The position numbers and the translations under genes are program-made. From Neocallimastix lanati (nom. inval.) (lineage: Eukaryota > Neocallimastigomycota > Neocallimastigomycetes > Neocallimastigales > Neocallimastigaceae), in NCBI GenBank assembly GCA_016946835.1, contig JACVTC010000041.1, forward strand, positions 981,501 through 1,040,000: a stretch of DNA of 58,500 nt, read 5' to 3'. The first letter of the stretch is position 1, and every line of letters starts with the position of its first letter. The notes under the pieces are model-generated. The model made no database searches. It was not told the origin of the DNA and saw only the letters and a program-made list of their open reading frames with translations. This document shows, in pieces, positions 30,076 through 43,366 of this stretch.

Positions 30076-31365
30076 GAAATTAAAAATTATTGATTTAATT
30101 ACTGCCCAAAAAATTTGTATTGTATTAAATAATACTATTAAATTGTATTAAAAGATTTAAATAAGAAAGAAATATATTAAATATGCAATCTAATACAATT
30201 ATAATATATAAAATAAATTATTCCCAAATATTATAAAAAAAGATAAAAGAAAAATGAAATGATTATTTTCATCATTGTAATTTTCATATAATATACATTT
30301 TTATACGTTATAACAATAATTATTTGTTAATTGATTTTATTATTTATTTATTCTTTATTATTATTTATTTATTCTTTATTCTTTATTCTTTATTATTAAT
30401 TATTTATTATTTATTATTTATTATTTATTTATTATTTATTTATTATTCAATTATTTATAACTTATTATTTATTATTTATTATTTATTATTTATTATTTAT
30501 TATTTATTATTTATTATTTATTATTATTTATTTTATTATTTATTATTTATTATTATTTATTTTATTATTATTTATTTTATTATTATTTATTATTTATTAT
30601 TTATTATTTATTATTATTATTTATTTTATTATTATTTATTATTTATTTTTTATTATTTATTATTTATTATTATTATTTATTTTATTATTTTTTATTATTT
30701 ATTATTTATTATTTTTATATTTATTATGTATTATGTATTATTCATTTAGTTATTTATTTATTTGTTCTTTTATTTTTTAATATACTTTTTAGCTTATTTA
30801 TTATAATTTATAAATTTAATAAACTTTTTTATTATATTTGTTAATATGATTGGTTAAAAATAATTTAACTCGAAATAATTTTTTATTTTTATTTTTATTT
30901 TTTTTGTATTTAATACAAATATTTGAAATTTTTATATAAAAGAAATAAACAGACCAAATTAAAACCATAAAAAAAGGTAAAAATATAATGATTAATTAAA
31001 AAAAAAAACTGAAATAAAAAAATATATATTTGAATAAATATATATTTTTAATAAATATAATATTAAAACTGTGTAAATATATTTTAATATATGGAATTTT
31101 TTTTTTGATTTTAATTTAAAATATATGGAAATCATAATTAATATCATAATTAATTCATAATAAAACGTATTTATGTATATTGTATCATAATAATAATAGA
31201 CTTCTGAACTGGATTAATAAAAAATTCTTTACTATTAATATTTTGTATTAAATTATTTAAATTAAATTTTAATTTTTATTAGTATGGAAAATAAATATTT
31301 ATTTATAATAATGGGTAATAAATAAATGAATAAAAATTGACATTTTATTATATAATTATAATTTA

Positions 31366-31418
<53 letters not shown>

Positions 31419-31454
31419 AAAATAGATAAAAAAAAATATTTTAGAAATATTATA
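29898..31454. other. Gene-free A/T-rich region upstream of NAP1
   Basis: Holds a poly-A tract of about 55 bases (30020-30074), the TTATTTA repeat block described separately, and a T tract of about 49 bases (31369-31417). The NAP1 promoter should lie just above 29898. No recognisable motif or gene. Confidence 0.7.
30324..30749. repeat. Degenerate (TTTATTA)/(TTATTTA) array
   Basis: About 400 bp of TTATT-type units of variable length, pyrimidine-biased on the plus strand. Its open frame is an artefact made only of Ile, Leu, Tyr and Phe. Confidence 0.9.
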
Positions 31455-31827
31455 TTATACTGATGTATTAGTAAAGTTAATAAACAATATTATTGCCAAT
31501 ATAATATCTGGCACTATAAATAATAATCTAATTCCACTTATTATATCAAATATCAATCTATAAAATATTTAAATATTAAAATTTATATATGATATTAATA
31601 TCAATATTTAAACATAATAAAAACATAAATAGGTATCTTAAATATTTTAATATATTAATTTATTATATATACTATGAAAGTAAAGCTAATAAATTAAGTT
31701 TGCAATACTATATAATATATAAATCCAAATGCAGATATAAAGGATAAATCCATGGATAACCAGTTGTTAATTTTTCTTTAATCTTATTACCTTGAGAGTC
31801 AAGATAGATTAATATTGATTCAAGAAT
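31455..31827 (-). pseudogene. Unassigned small membrane-protein relic or incomplete gene
   Basis: Two minus-strand open pieces look coding. The first (31827-31708) reads SILIYLDSQGNKIKEKLTTG then YPWIYPLYLHLD and ends in a stop. The second (31557-31455) follows a plausible acceptor (TTTTATAG) and reads LIFDIISGIRLLFIVPDIIL then AIILFINFT to a stop, which is a membrane-like segment. I could not join them without making a stop, and no start Met lies in the first piece. The order (a short polar stretch, PW, then I-D-x3-GI and a hydrophobic run) is faintly reminiscent of selenoprotein-K-like proteins, but this is a weak guess. Confidence 0.35.
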
Positions 31828-32152
31828 TTAAAATTCAATATATTGAATTTAAAATATATATAAATATATATGTGTATATATAAAAATATTATATATTACT
31901 TAATTTAATAATATTTTTGAAAAAATATTATGAAATTCTACTTATGAAAAGCCAAACAAAAGGTAGAAATATTTAGATGAACTTATAATTATTTTTATTA
32001 TAAATATATAAATAAGAGGTATTCATAATCTTTTCAAAATAATAATTTATTTTTATTGCTATTATAAAACATGAATATTTAAATTCAGATTATAAATTTT
32101 AATTATAATTTAATAATTAATTTTTTATTAATTTAATATTCATTTATACTAT

Positions 32153-32184
<32 letters not shown>

Positions 32185-32904
32185 ACTACTAAAATTAAAT
32201 ATTAATATGTAAAATTTTTTTCAAATAATAGAATACATAATGCATACATTATTTATATTGTAAATAATACTAATTTTTTTTTTTTTTTTTTTTTTGTAAA
32301 TTATAACAAAAAAATAAAAACAACTATGTCATTTAAAGTTATAAAAAAAAACATGGTATGCAATAATTAAAGACAAAAAAAATTTTTTTTTTGTAAACAA
32401 TATTGTTTATTATAAACAAATATTTATTTTTTTTTTTTTTTTGTGTCAAAGTAAATAAAAAAAAAAATTCATAGTAGTTTATTAAAATTAAAATTTCCAA
32501 TTTTACAAGTTTAGAAGGTTTTGTCAGTAAATTTATTGGCTAAACTTTATTATAATTTTTAAAAAATAATAATAATAATAATATTAATAAAATTCATTAA
32601 AAAAATTTTTTTATTTTATTTATACAATATTTTAAAATTTCACATTTCACATTTCACATTTCACATTTCATTTTGAAAAAATAAATAATTCTTTATTTAT
32701 ATATTAGCAATTTAATTGTCAGAAAAATAAAAGTAGACTTGATTATAAAATAATTCTGAAATATTTTTAAATTTTATAATTTTATATAAAACTCTTTATT
32801 TATTAATTTATTTTATATATTAAATATATTAAATTATATAATTATAATTTTGAATTTTAGTCTGATTTCAATTTTAAATTAAACTTATATATATTGTTAT
32901 AAAT
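31828..32904. other. Gene-free A/T-rich region upstream of DPY30
   Basis: Contains (TTTA)n at 32150-32182, several T tracts, and four to five copies of a TTTCACA heptamer at about 32637-32669. No gene is visible. The last part would be the DPY30 promoter. Confidence 0.7.
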
Positions 32905-33022
32905 ATGGCAAATCCTGAAAGTAAATTTTAGATAAATAAAATTTAAATTTACTATATATAATAATAATTAATTAAAAATATTTTATAATTTGTATATATT
33001 TTTAAACTATCAAATTTACATA

Positions 33023-33056
<34 letters not shown>

Positions 33057-33606
33057 CATTTCACATGTATAAAGTTTCACCTAATAATATGGATACTAAA
33101 GAAGATATTAAAGTTGAAAATGTTGAAGACCCAATGGCTTTTCATAAAGAAAATGGATTAACACCAGATGTAGAAGTAAATCAATAAAACAAATTTAATA
33201 AAATTTAATTTTAAAATAACACCTTATAATCACATTTAAAAAAAAAAAAAGATAAATTAAGCTAAACCAAACTAAAAAATAAAATAAAATAAAAAACAAA
33301 AAAAAATAATAATAAATAAAATTATATATTATTTAATAATAAATTATTTAAATATTCTTATTATTTATAATAAATTAAAACATTATAATTTCAAAAAAAA
33401 GAATGCTATTAAAACTGAAAAGGAAAATTTTGAAAATAATCCATCGGAATATGAGCAGTTATGCAATTTACCAGCAAGAGCATATTTGGATCAAACTGTT
33501 GTTCCCGTATTACTTGAAGGTCTTAAAGAACTTGTTAAAGAAAGGTATTATATTTATTATAATAAAAAAAATTCTTTTTCTTTTTATTATTTATATTTTT
33601 CATTCC

Positions 33607-33676
<70 letters not shown>

Positions 33677-33778
33677 TACTTAATATTAATAAAAATTATC
33701 AACAATTTTAGGCCACCAAATCCATATGAATATTTAGCTGCTTTTATATTAAAAAATGGAAAACAACTTCAAAATTAA
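32905..33778 (+). CDS. DPY30: DPY30-domain protein, COMPASS/Set1 complex subunit
   Basis: Small dimerising subunit of histone H3K4 methyltransferase complexes. Four exons, 32905-32920, 33075-33175, 33402-33544 and 33712-33778, join in frame to give 108 residues, close to the roughly 99 of animal DPY30. The C-terminal half carries the Dpy-30 motif almost unchanged: LPARAYLDQTVVPVLLEGL, KELVKERPPNPYEYLAAFIL and KNGKQ. The N-terminus (MANPE-ISPNNMDTK) is acidic and disordered, as usual. The first exon is 16 bp and its acceptor (TATAAAG) is weak, so the extreme N-terminus is the least certain part; a start at the Met encoded at 33091 is possible. The third intron contains an A(n)(TA)n compound repeat. 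The gene is convergent with UPF2. Confidence 0.92.
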
Positions 33779-33883
33779 AAAAGATAAAAGAAAAGTAAAA
33801 AATGATATTAGATTTTAATTTTAAAACAATAATAATAATAAATTTATCTGTTTCATAGTATATACATATATAAGAATAATAAA

Positions 33884-33955
<72 letters not shown>

Positions 33956-34989
33956 CATTATATCTATAATATATTGAATAAACTTTAAAATTTGTTGATT
34001 TAATTATATATATTATTTTTATTTTATTTCTTATGTATATATTATTTCTGTCTTTTTTTATTATTTTATAAAAAAGAGAAAAAATAAAATAAAATAAAAT
34101 AAATAAAAAAAAAAAAAAATCTAAATAAAATTAACTAGAGCAAAGCCTTAAAACAAATATTAATAAAATACAATTACATTATAATAATAATCAATTAAAA
34201 AAATAAAAATAGATAATAATAAATAATAAATAATAAATAATAAATAATAATAATTTTGTTATAACGATTATTATTTTAGATATAAATCTATTATTTCTAA
34301 ATATAAATACTTTTTTTTTACCTGTTATTATTTCAACCTTATAATATCTTGTATTATATCTGTAATTATTTATTATAATTTATTATTATAATAATTTATT
34401 ATTATTATTTAATATCTTATTATTATTATCTTATTTTATTTAATGTACTTTAAATACAAATTGAGTATTTAAAATTTATAACCTTTTTATAACAAATTTA
34501 CCAAAAATTTTATATAAAATAACGTAATCAGTATAATCATTACCAATTATTCTGTTTATTTTCTTTTATTTTTTTATTAATATTTTTGTAGAATATATAT
34601 ATATATATATATATAATTTTCCCGTTCCTTTCTTATACTTGATTATTGATTAGATTTTCTTGATTTGAGATTTAGCTATTGATTCTTAAATTTATATTTT
34701 ATTTCCTTATTTTTTATGTATATATTTTTAATATATTATTTTTTTGGTGATATAGTTCTAAATTTATAATAAAACTTCTCATTCTATTATATTATATATT
34801 TATATACAAAAATATATATATATAAATATATTTATATGTATACTAATGACAATAATAAAAGAGAAGTTATATTAAATATATATTAACAAATATATATATA
34901 TATTAAATTATTCATATAAAAAAACTTTTTTTAAAAAATTTTCATTGTCTCTTTTTATTTAAATATTAATAAACTTTATATATTTATAT
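33779..34989. other. Convergent intergenic region between DPY30 and UPF2
   Basis: Contains an (AAT)n run at 33887-33954, AAAAT and AAATAAT repeats near 34080-34110 and 34210-34250, and a (TA)n run near 34595-34614. It must hold the 3' ends of both flanking genes. No gene is visible. Confidence 0.75.
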
Positions 34990-36456
34990 TTATTGCCAAA
35001 TATCACGATAGTATCTACGATTATCCATTCTCCTTTTATTATGTCTAATTTTTTCTTCTTGCTCTTCATAATTTAATACTAATTTCTTAAGTTTCATTTG
35101 TTCCTTTCTTTCAATTTCACGTTGATTTCGTGCGGATACAGCAAAGAGACAATCATTTGGAACAGATAAAGACTTAGCTTGTTGCTTATTACCTTTCTTT
35201 GTTAACAATACAAATTCAACATTATTTTTTTCTTCCTCGGAATCATCATCTTGACTATCACTATTATTATCTCTTAAGTCTTTTTTAATACCCATAGGAA
35301 TTGGGATATCAAATTGTTGAATCTTTCTTTCATTTTTACGAGAATCAAGACTTTCTTGCATAATTTGATGGAATTCTCTTTTATATTCCTCTTCTTCTTC
35401 TTCAGTAGGTTTAAGATCATCTTGATTATATACAACAACATCTTCATCATTACCATCACCTAAAATTTCATCTTCATTTTCATTATTTTCATTTTCATCA
35501 TCTTCATTATCTTCATCTTCTTCATGATTAATAACTTCATCATTGTTATCATCATCATCATCGTTTTCATCGTCGTCATCATCATCGTCATCATCATCAT
35601 TATCATTATCATTATCATTATCAGCCTCTTCTTCTGGCGCACTTTTAGTACCATCATAAATAACTTTAGGTTCATTTCTTTTTCGATCTTCTAAAACTAA
35701 TCTATCTAATTCAATACAAGCTTCTTCATATGTATTAAATAATTTCTTATTAGGTTGGAAAACCTATTTTTTTTTTTTTTTTTTTTTTTTAATATAATAA
35801 TTCGTAAAAGTTAATTTAATATTTATTAAATTCATTATAAATAAACAAATAAATTGAACTGAATATAAATATTGATATTATTAAAATTACTTTTAATATG
35901 AAATATTATAAAAACTTACTTCAAAAATATCTTGAATTAAAAAAAGTATATCTGTTGGAGGTTGGAATTTGGTTTTGATATATACTTGGAAAAGTACTAA
36001 GAAAATATTTAATCTACTATCTTCTTTAAGACAGGTACCACAAGTATCTAATAAAGTGCAAATTAATCTAATACGGAAGTAATCGTGCGGAGCATCAAGA
36101 GGACATAATTCATCTGGTCTTGGTTTGCCTTGATCTTTTAAAATTTAGAGAATATATTAAAACGAAATATTTTTAAATTATCATTAATAAATATTCTTAC
36201 ATTTTTTATTTAATAATAATAAATAAAAAAAAAAAAAAATAAAAATAAATAAATAAAAAATAAAAAAAAAAAAAAAAAGTTTATTAAATATATATATTTT
36301 TTACCATGACCAAAAGTAACAAGTGTATATAAAATATCAAAAATGGTATCGGTTTCAATCATATGATAAATCCAAAGTTCACCTAAAAATTTAATCATTG
36401 CTAATCTTCTTTGATTATGTTTATAATTATTTTGCTATGAATTAATTAAAAAAATC

Positions 36457-36489
<33 letters not shown>

Positions 36490-38235
36490 TAATAATAATA
36501 ATAATAAGAAGAAGAAGAAGAAGAAGAATAAATAAATAAATAAATATAAAAAAAAAAAAATTAAAATAAATTAAATTAAAATTTATAATCTCAATAAATT
36601 ATATTAGAATTATTTATTAACATTAACTTTAATATTAATTATAATTTTTCAAGTTATATATATTTAAGGCAAACCTCTAAACCAATTCTAATATCTTCAA
36701 TAGTATTATCAACTACAGCAACACCAAAATCTGGATGATAATGAGATAAATCAACAACTAAATAACTCATAAGGTGAATATTAATATATTTTAACTTCCA
36801 AATCTTAAAGAAAACCTTAAAAATAACACGAAGAACATCTGGATCATCCCAATTAAGCTTTCTGAATTGTTTAGAAATACGATCAACAGTATACTTTCCT
36901 AGATCTTCATAAATCATTTTTCTTATATATAATTCAATAGGTGATCTTTGTTTAGCAGGTTTAATAATTTTTTCTGGAGGATTACATTGATAATAAGCAT
37001 TTTCAATCAAAAGATTTTGACGATTGTCAATATGTTGTTTTGCTTTTTTTCTCATCATAATTTCAAGCATATTACCAAGACGTACTTTAGTTTCTGGAAC
37101 ACGATAAAGGAATCTTCCACAAGTTTCTAATAAACTACAAAGTATATCAATATTAAAACCATTGAAATTTCCTAATAATACTTGTATACAATGGAAAACT
37201 ACATGTAATGGAGTAACCCTAAATTTCGTCAATTCACCTTTAAATATGAATAAATAGATTATGAATAAATAAATTATATATGATTATATTATATATTTTT
37301 TTATTTATATAATAAATCAATGTATAAATAAACTGTATTAGAGGGGGGGAAAAAATAATAATAAAAATAAAATAAAATAAAATAAAATAGCAATCATAAA
37401 ATATTTCCATATAAAAATAGCACTACTAATAGTAATAAATAACAATAAATAATCATATATGTACCAATAAATCTTATATTTTTAATTTTTTCTTCATGAA
37501 ACATTTGATCACCCTTTCTCTGTAATCTATGAAATTCAGCTTCTAATTCATTAATAACGGATTCACCAATTTCTGGGAAGCATCTATTTAATGTTGAAAT
37601 TAACCGTGAATAATATGGTAATAAATCTAATCTTTGACGTGGAACATTAACTAAAGTTTTAATTAATTTTTTCATAGAACCCTTATTATTAACAAAACAA
37701 AAATCAACAGCAATTTGATCAATAGCATCACGATTTAACGCATATGGAAGACGCTCTAATATAGATTCAAGTGCTAATGGATTTATATTACGTTTATCTT
37801 CTACTGTCATTGGTTCATCTTCAGGTTCAACTTCATCAATATCTCCATTCTTTTCCATTTTTTCACTTTTTTCTTTTAAAATTTTTTCTAATTCAAGTTC
37901 TGAAATTGCAAATGGAGAAGCTTGTTCGAGATTTTCATTTGAGGATTTTTCTGAATCTTTAATATCATTTTCTGATTTTTTTTCTTTTTTACTTTTCAAT
38001 AAATTTTTAGGTATCATAAGTTTTAAATCTATAGTTTGTTCATAAAATACCTTTGAATCTTCATCCTCCCAAATATCACTTTGGAATGTATCCTATGATA
38101 TTAATATAATTTTAATTCAATTATTGTTGATTTTTTTTTTTTTTTTTTTTTAATTATTATTAATATTTTTAATATAATTTTGTTGTATTGTAATTATTAA
38201 TAATATTTTTATACCAATTTGAGAAAAGAAAACAA

Positions 38236-38279
<44 letters not shown>

Positions 38280-38988
38280 AATAAATAAATAAATAAATAA
38301 ATATATGAAAATAGATAAATAGATAGATATCATATATTATTAAATGTATAAATAATTTGATATTGCATTATAATTTATTATAATTTATATAAAAATAAAA
38401 TACATAAAAAATATAAACATTAATATATAAAAATATAATATAATATAATATAATAAAAATCGCTTACCAATTTTTTATCATTTAAACTAATTTTAAATGA
38501 AATACCTAATGAATCATCTTCATCGTCTTTAAATTCAGGAATCGTTTTATTAACGTACTTAAATAATATTTTGGCATTATTATAATAATTTTCAAAAACT
38601 TTTTGGAACTTTTGATATTTTTCTTTTCTTTCTTCATTAATTTTACCATGAGCAATACTATTTTCATGGTTAGATTTTTCCATTTTTTTTAAATTCTTTT
38701 ATTTAGAAAAGAAATATAAAAATTATTAATTATTATTAACTATTCAATATATTTAGGTGTATATATATATGTATATTTATATATTTATTTGAAAATGTTA
38801 ATAAAAAATATAATATTTAATAAATAATTAATACATTACCTCATATGCTTTATTCAACTGAGTTTCTACTGCATTACAATAATCTGAAATATATACTTTT
38901 AACCTATCTTTAACTTCATTTGGAACTGATATTATATCATCCTAATATATAAATTTATATAATTTAATAATTTATTGTTGTTGTTGTA

Positions 38989-39033
<45 letters not shown>

Positions 39034-40004
39034 TAAATATATATGATTTAACATATTTTTATATTTAATTCATAAAATTTAATTACGTCATCATTCGATT
39101 TATTTTCTTCTTTGGTTGAGATAGTTTCACTTTTTGATGAATCATCTTCCTTTTCATCTTTTTTATCATCTTCTTTTACTTCTTGTTTTTGAGGAATTAT
39201 CCCTGTTAACTCCCTACCATAATTAGACATAACAATTACAGCTAATGCTATATTATTATGAATATTTTTACCAATTGATAACTATATTATAAAAATTTGT
39301 AAATATATATATTTAATAAAAACTCCAGTATGATATTTTTTTTAAATTTATGTATATATATAAATGATATAATTATTTAATAATATATATATAAAAATTT
39401 ACTAATTTTTTCAAAACAGTGACTACTAGCATTTCTTTTTCTTTGTTTAAAGATATATCACGAAATACATTTACGAGATATAATTCAATAAAAAGAGGTA
39501 ATACTGATTTTTGTCTAGCTAATCTTGCACTGTCTTCTTTTTCTTTTTGTTCACCTGAAATATTATTGCTGGAATAACTTCCTGGGTTAAGCTGCTTTAA
39601 TAATGCATCTTGAAGTAATTTTGAAAAATCAGTAAAACGTTGGTGAAGTAATGAACAAATTTCTACAGCTGCCGCAATATCAGCTTGATTTTTTAATTTT
39701 GCTTCGGCTATAGCTGAAACAACTTCAGCTATATATTTTTCTAATTTTAATGATTTTATGTCTTTAAGTAATTCATTTTTTTTTTCGCTTGTAAGAGATA
39801 CCTTAAGTTTTTTAACAAATGAAGTATTCTTCTTGATTGAAGCATCAAGCTTCTCTTTGGATAAATCTGTAAAGATAATTTATTATATTAAAAATTAAAT
39901 TATATTTTTTTTTATTATTTCATATTATAATGTATAAAAATACCTATTCTTTTCTCCCAAGCTGCTTCATTTAAAGCTCTTAATTCTTTTCTCTTTGCAT
40001 TCAT
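34990..40004 (-). CDS. UPF2: Nonsense-mediated mRNA decay factor UPF2/NMD2
   Basis: Scaffold that links UPF1 with UPF3 in NMD. Ten minus-strand exons join in frame: 40004-39944, 39866-39403, 39281-39087, 38941-38840, 38695-38468, 38092-37465, 37237-36675, 36434-36305, 36134-35920 and 35763-34990, giving 1119 residues (yeast Nmd2 about 1089). Three MIF4G-like helical regions lie at roughly 20-270, 440-640 and 655-860. The third contains the conserved stretches RSPIELYIRKMIYEDLGKYT, WDDPDVLRVIFKVFFKIW, QRRLAMIKFLGELW and RIRLICTLLDTCG. A very acidic Asp/Asn tract (about 885-950) precedes the C-terminal UPF1-binding part with FVLLTKKGNKQQAKSL and VPNDC. The start was chosen as the first in-frame ATG of MNAKRKELRALNEAAWEKR, as expected for the family. 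The acidic tract is coded by a (GAT)-rich repeat that could vary in length. Confidence 0.96.
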
Positions 40005-41168
40005 TTCTTATATGCTATAATTGATAAATTTGAATTAATTCAAATTAGTAATATAATAATTAACATATTTAAAAAAATAAACCTTATTTTAAATTAGTAA
40101 AAAATTTGAAATTATCATTATGTTTTTATAAATCCAATTGTAATAATACATATATATATATATTATTTTCAAATAATATATACAAATATTGAATATATCC
40201 ATAAAACAAAATTAATAATTATTATTTTTTATTTATTAACAAATTTACTTTATTATATTAATATTTATATACTAAATAATTTACTATTCATTATTTATTA
40301 ATTTTAAATTTTAGATTGTACCAAAATCAAATTTTATTTTATATTTTTATTAAAATAAATAAATCTATTAAAATTGAAAAACAAAAATCATTTCAAAAAA
40401 GATCCAATTCGTAAAATGAGAATTTATGGTATTAATAATTATTATACTAAATAATACAATTATTTTAATTCTTACAATAATAAATATAGACATTTAAATT
40501 ATTCTTACGTAATTATTATTTAAAATAATTTTTTGTATATTTAATAGGAATCTTTTCAAATTAATTTACTTTTATATTATATTTATATTAACAATTGTTT
40601 ATTCAAGAATCGTTTAATTAGGCAATAAAGAAGTATATTTTGGGGCAAATGAATAGTAATCTATTAAATATTATATGAAATCATCCAACATGATAATACA
40701 CATTTGACATGAATTAATATAACGTTTAAATTTACCTTTAAATTACAAACGCTGTACAAAAAGAAAAATAATATATGAAAATATAGATAAGAATATTAAA
40801 AAAAATATTAATATATAATTAATAAATTAATTTAATATTAAATAAAAAATATTGTTATAATTTTGAAATGTTAAAATTAATTTTATTTTATTTTATTTTA
40901 TTTTATTTTAATTTAAATTAAATAAAAACTGTATAATATATAAAAATTCTAATAAAAAAAAAAAAAAACTATTAAGAAATATATAATTATATAGATAATA
41001 ATATAATAATAATATATTATTCCTTTAAAGATATCATATAGAAAACATAAATTAATGTTTTAGTAATATAATAATGTTAATCACGTTTAGTAAAGTTTAA
41101 GAATCATTATTATTTATTAACTTAACACTTTATTAATTATATAATTATTTAATCAATTAATTAAGCAT

Positions 41169-41263
<95 letters not shown>

Positions 41264-42069
41264 GTTAGTTAGTTAGTTAGTAAATTGGTTAGTTGGTTGG
41301 TTAGTTATTTAGTTATTTAGTTATTTAGTTATTTAGTTATTTAGTTATTTAGTTTTTTAGTTATTTATTAATGAAGAAGATAATTAATAATATCATATCA
41401 TTTTTTTATTAGTAATATATTAAGGAAAAAAAATATTATTAAGAATTAAATTAATTGACCAATAAAATTTTAATTTTTCTTAAAAGTTTAATTTGCAGAA
41501 AATAAATTCTACTTTTTTTCTTTAATATATCTATTTCATTATATTTATTAAGATTTATGATAAATTATATTTTTTATAATATATAAATGTAAAAGAGAAT
41601 ATAAATATACAGAAATAAAAATTTGGTAACTATATCTTGACTTTTATATAAAATTTCAATATTTCTTATAAAAACTTCTTCAATTTAAATTTCAACAATT
41701 TTGAAATAATTTTATTTAATACATAATTTTAAATTCGAAATATATAAATAATAAAATTAATATGAATATTCTTATGAAGCATTCAATAATATTAATAATT
41801 TTTTATTTATAGTTATATAAAATATATAGTAGTTTTGTTTGTTTTTTTTTTATATATTCATAAATTGTTTAATATACATATAAATTTCATATTATTATAT
41901 AATAGGTCATTTTATTTTAAGCAAATTCAAAATTACATATTAGTTAGTTCTTCCTAAATTTGAAAATAAGAATAATTAATTTTATTTAAAAAATAATATT
42001 ATACTATTCCTCATGTAATTATTAACTGCTATTTGCAAATTTCGTTAAAAATTTATAATTAAAATTTAG
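40005..42069. other. Gene-free A/T-rich region upstream of UPF2
   Basis: The UPF2 promoter should lie next to 40005. Includes (TTTTA)n at 40880-40910 and the tetranucleotide array at 41168-41356. No coding segment is recognisable. Confidence 0.7.
41168..41356. repeat. Tetranucleotide array switching unit: TTTA to TTAG to TTAGTTAT
   Basis: About 23 pure TTTA units are followed by five TTAG units, a short TTGG-containing stretch, then at least six TTAGTTAT octamers. The array shows stepwise birth and spread of variant units. Confidence 0.92.
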
Positions 42070-42382
42070 CCTTTTGGAAGTAAAACTGAAAAGAAAGGAA
42101 ATAAGCCTTCTAATAATGATTTTTCATTTAATTCAGAAACTGGAGAAATTAATTGGAATTGCCCATGTTTAGGTGATATAACAAAAGGTTTATGTGCAAA
42201 AGAATATAAAGCTGCTTTTTCATGTTATATATATTCACAAGCTTATCCAAAAGGCATGTATTGTATTGAAAAAATTCAAAGGAATACAAGATTGGTTCAA
42301 AAAATACCCAAATGTTTAAAAAGATAATATTTTTAATGATGAAGATGATTTAGATATTAAAACCACTGAAAAGAAATTCTAG
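42070..42382 (+). pseudogene. Broken MIA40/CHCHD4 copy (mitochondrial intermembrane-space oxidoreductase)
   Basis: After an acceptor-like TTTAG the frame reads PFGSKTEKKG, then SETGEINWNCPCLGDITKGL with the redox CPC motif of Mia40. The first CX9C helix follows (CAKEYKAAFSC), then YIYSQAYPKG and C-IEKIQ. The expected second CX9C ending appears only in another frame as GIQDWFKKYPNV, so one extra A near 42278 shifts the frame, the final conserved Cys is Trp, and a TAA stop follows in place of a codon. The acidic tail (NDEDDLDI) continues after that stop to a TAG at 42380. No N-terminal exon with a membrane anchor or ATG was found upstream. A live paralogue elsewhere is expected, since the family is essential in fungi with mitochondria; gut fungi have hydrogenosomes. 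Confidence 0.85.
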
Positions 42383-42616
42383 TGGAAATTTTGACAAAAA
42401 AAATATCAATTAGTTGAAAACAAGAAAATGATAATTAGTAAAATTTAATATAATAATTTATTAAATTGATAAAAAATTAAAATAAAAATTATAATCTTAT
42501 TACTTTTGAATAAAAATTAAACATATTATAAAAAAGATTATCTTCAATAAAATTTCTTTATTTTGAAAGCAATTAATTTAGTAATGTAAAATAATAGTAT
42601 TTAATTATTTAAAACA

Positions 42617-42647
<31 letters not shown>

Positions 42648-43054
42648 TATTATAATAATCGATAGAAAATATTTTCATTATTTTCATGATTAAAATTTTA
42701 AAAGAAATAAAAAAATGAAAATAGTTATAAATATTAAAATGTTTCATTATATATATTAAATATATACTATAAAATAATTATTAATATATATATATTTAAT
42801 TATTAATACTTTACAATTATTTTATTAATATTTCAATTATTTTTTTTAACAAAATAATATGTATTTTATATTATGATTAGAATAATTAAAAATATTATAT
42901 CTTTTACTTTAATATACAATTAAAAATGAGTTAGGTCTTTTTTTAAAAATATTGAATATTAAAAAAATCTTTATGCATCTCATTTTATTAAAATACAAAT
43001 TATCTAAATAACTATCTAAATAACTCTATTTAATATTATAATATGTAAAGAAAT

Positions 43055-43084
<30 letters not shown>
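42383..43084. other. Gene-free A/T-rich region
   Basis: A/T filler with (AAT) runs near 42617-42645 and a T tract at 43059-43086. Nothing supported. Confidence 0.7.
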
Positions 43085-43087
<3 letters not shown>

Positions 43088-43366
43088 TTATTTAATAAAC
43101 AATTTTTATGTTATACAACAAATGATATTACGCATTATAATCCCAATATAAATATATTAATAATTATTTCAAAATTTAACAGTGCTGAAACAACTCCATA
43201 TATTCTTAACAAAAAACATTTCGTTAATTTTTTATTTACTCTAAATATTAAAATTATATTGAGATTGAATATTATTAAAGTAATTTACATTGATAAAGCT
43301 GGTCATCAGCCTCTGTTAGATATTATTAAAGGATTATCAGAAAATTTTAAAATTTCAACTTTATAG
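43085..43366 (+). other. Unassigned open stretch, possible coding relic
   Basis: After a T tract, a 93-codon frame contains FNSAETTPYILNKKHFVNFL and VIYIDKAGHQPLLDIIKGLS. This is a more ordinary composition than the filler around it, with a leucine-rich rhythm. There is no recognised domain, no signal for translation, and the first Met-coding position is uncertain. It could be the terminal exon of a dead gene. Confidence 0.3.
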